The translations under genes and the position numbers were made by a program. This document shows positions 6,827 through 7,660 of a stretch of DNA of 7,660 bases, piece after piece. The notes under the pieces are model-generated. The model saw nothing but the letters and a program-made list of their open reading frames with translations. It was not told the DNA's origin and searched no databases. The DNA is from an uncultured Sphingomonadaceae bacterium (GTDB lineage Bacteria > Pseudomonadota > Alphaproteobacteria > Sphingomonadales > Sphingomonadaceae), in assembly GCA_938003725.1 (NCBI GenBank), contig CALKXX010000083.1, positions 1 through 7,660 of the forward strand, in the 5' to 3' direction. The stretch's first letter is position 1; each line of letters begins with the position of its first letter.

Positions 6827-7660
6827 CAATAGGCTTTACCAATCAGAATTCGCTCGGCCGCAGGTTCGCCGGTAAAAATGCAAGCGCCGTCAACAGGTGC
6901 AGCATCGACCGGCACATTGCGAAAAGTCAGCTTCAGCTTTTTCAACCGCTCTTCGATTTCTTCCAGCGCTTCGCCTGTTGCTTTGCTCCATTGGACTTCC
7001 AACCAACCGGGATATTTTTTGTTCTCTCGGTAGAATTTCTCAACCTCTGCATAGTCGGTAAAGCCACGCGTAATATTGTTTTTGAGACGCGCTGTCGCTT
7101 CGCTGTGTAACTTGACCTGTATTTCTTGCAACACAGATGGAATGCTCGCGACAAACTCTTCCTTTGGCAGGAAATGATTATCGAGCTTACCATTCTCTTT
7201 ATATAGTGCGTCCCGGCGGAGCATTGCGACTTTGCCTTCCGCCATATCGCGCGGACCGATTTCGAGGATAAGCGGTGCACCCTTTTTTACCCAGGACCAG
7301 CGTTTTGTCTGTGTCTTAGCGCCAGTAATATCGAGTTTTACACGCACATTTTCATCAAACGCGCGTTGACCAGCAATATCTTTTACCAATGCCTTACAAA
7401 AGGCCAGAACGTCTTCATCCTCGGGCTTGTCGCGCAGCATTGGAATGACCACAACCTGATAGGGTGCAATTAACGGCGGTACGCGCAGGCCGTCATCATC
7501 GCCGTGGGTCATAATCACCCCGCCAATAAGACGCGTAGAAGTGCCCCAGCTAGTGGTATAGGCAAATTGAAACTCACCTTCTTTGTCTTGGTAACGGATG
7601 TTCTGCGCTTTAGAAAAGGTCTGGCCGAGGAAATGAGTTGTTCCTGCTTGCAAGGCCTTT
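6826..7660 (-). CDS. proS: Prolyl-tRNA synthetase, class 3 (archaeal/eukaryote-like) type; 5' part outside window
   Basis: The reverse strand is open from the window edge to a TGA at 6826-6828, giving 277 C-terminal residues of an enzyme that charges tRNA-Pro. Reading from the edge it begins KALQAGTTHFLG, a central catalytic-domain segment. It continues with TSWGTSTRLIGG and THGDDDGLRVPP (about 7474-7506), which is class II motif 3 with its ATP-binding arginine. APYQVVVIPMLRD then opens the anticodon-binding domain (about 7460-7140). The final domain (about 7140-6829) ends in ILIGKAY. The C-terminal Tyr is a hallmark of this synthetase type, where it reaches the active site. The bacterial type with an editing insertion would look different. 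The TTG at 7651-7653 is an internal leucine codon, not a start; a full protein would be about 500 residues. The zinc-binding cysteines seen in some relatives are mostly absent here. Its stop overlaps the rnr start by one base. Confidence 0.95.
   Translation of the reverse strand, partial: KALQAGTTHFLGQTFSKAQNIRYQDKEGEFQFAYTTSWGTSTRLIGGVIMTHGDDDGLRVPPLIAPYQVVVIPMLRDKPEDEDVLAFCKALVKDIAGQRAFDENVRVKLDITGAKTQTKRWSWVKKGAPLILEIGPRDMAEGKVAMLRRDALYKENGKLDNHFLPKEEFVASIPSVLQEIQVKLHSEATARLKNNITRGFTDYAEVEKFYRENKKYPGWLEVQWSKATGEALEEIEERLKKLKLTFRNVPVDAAPVDGACIFTGEPAAERILIGKAY

Noticed and set aside
7651..7653. TTG as a start codon of a 275-residue gene
   Set aside because: The frame continues upstream to the window edge, and the residues before it (KAL) fit the middle of prolyl-tRNA synthetase.

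Overview
The window looks like chromosomal housekeeping DNA from an alphaproteobacterium, most likely of the order Sphingomonadales. This is an inference from protein character, with no database search: a short pyruvate dehydrogenase E2 with one lipoyl domain followed directly by lipoamide dehydrogenase, a eukaryote/archaeal-type (class 3) prolyl-tRNA synthetase, and a class IV aminotransferase of a type I associate with that group. Base composition appears moderate and even, and I see no transposase, integrase, phage gene, CRISPR array, tRNA or rRNA.

Layout. From the right edge leftwards on the minus strand come the C-terminal half of proS (6826-7660, cut by the window end), rnr encoding RNase R (4517-6826, sharing one base with the proS stop), and a broken peroxiredoxin-like gene (4248-4444). 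A plus-strand universal stress protein gene (3801-4256) faces this block, and its 3' end overlaps the end of the broken gene by 9 bases. Across a 135-base divergent spacer lies the second minus-strand block: pdhC (E2, 2346-3665), lpdA (E3, 952-2349, coupled to pdhC by an ATGA overlap), a 160-base gap holding what may be the remains of a small membrane-protein gene, and a class IV aminotransferase (3-791) cut by the left edge.

Function. pdhC and lpdA provide the acetyltransferase and flavoprotein subunits of pyruvate dehydrogenase, which makes acetyl-CoA from pyruvate. The E1 genes are not next to them and must lie elsewhere. proS and rnr serve translation and RNA turnover and are probably co-transcribed and translationally coupled. 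The aminotransferase probably acts in branched-chain or related amino-acid metabolism.

The most notable observation is the peroxiredoxin-like remnant behind rnr. Its N-terminal 20-odd codons are joined, in a different frame, to its last 40 or so codons, and the whole catalytic middle is missing. I found no convincing sign of a new defence or mobile system.
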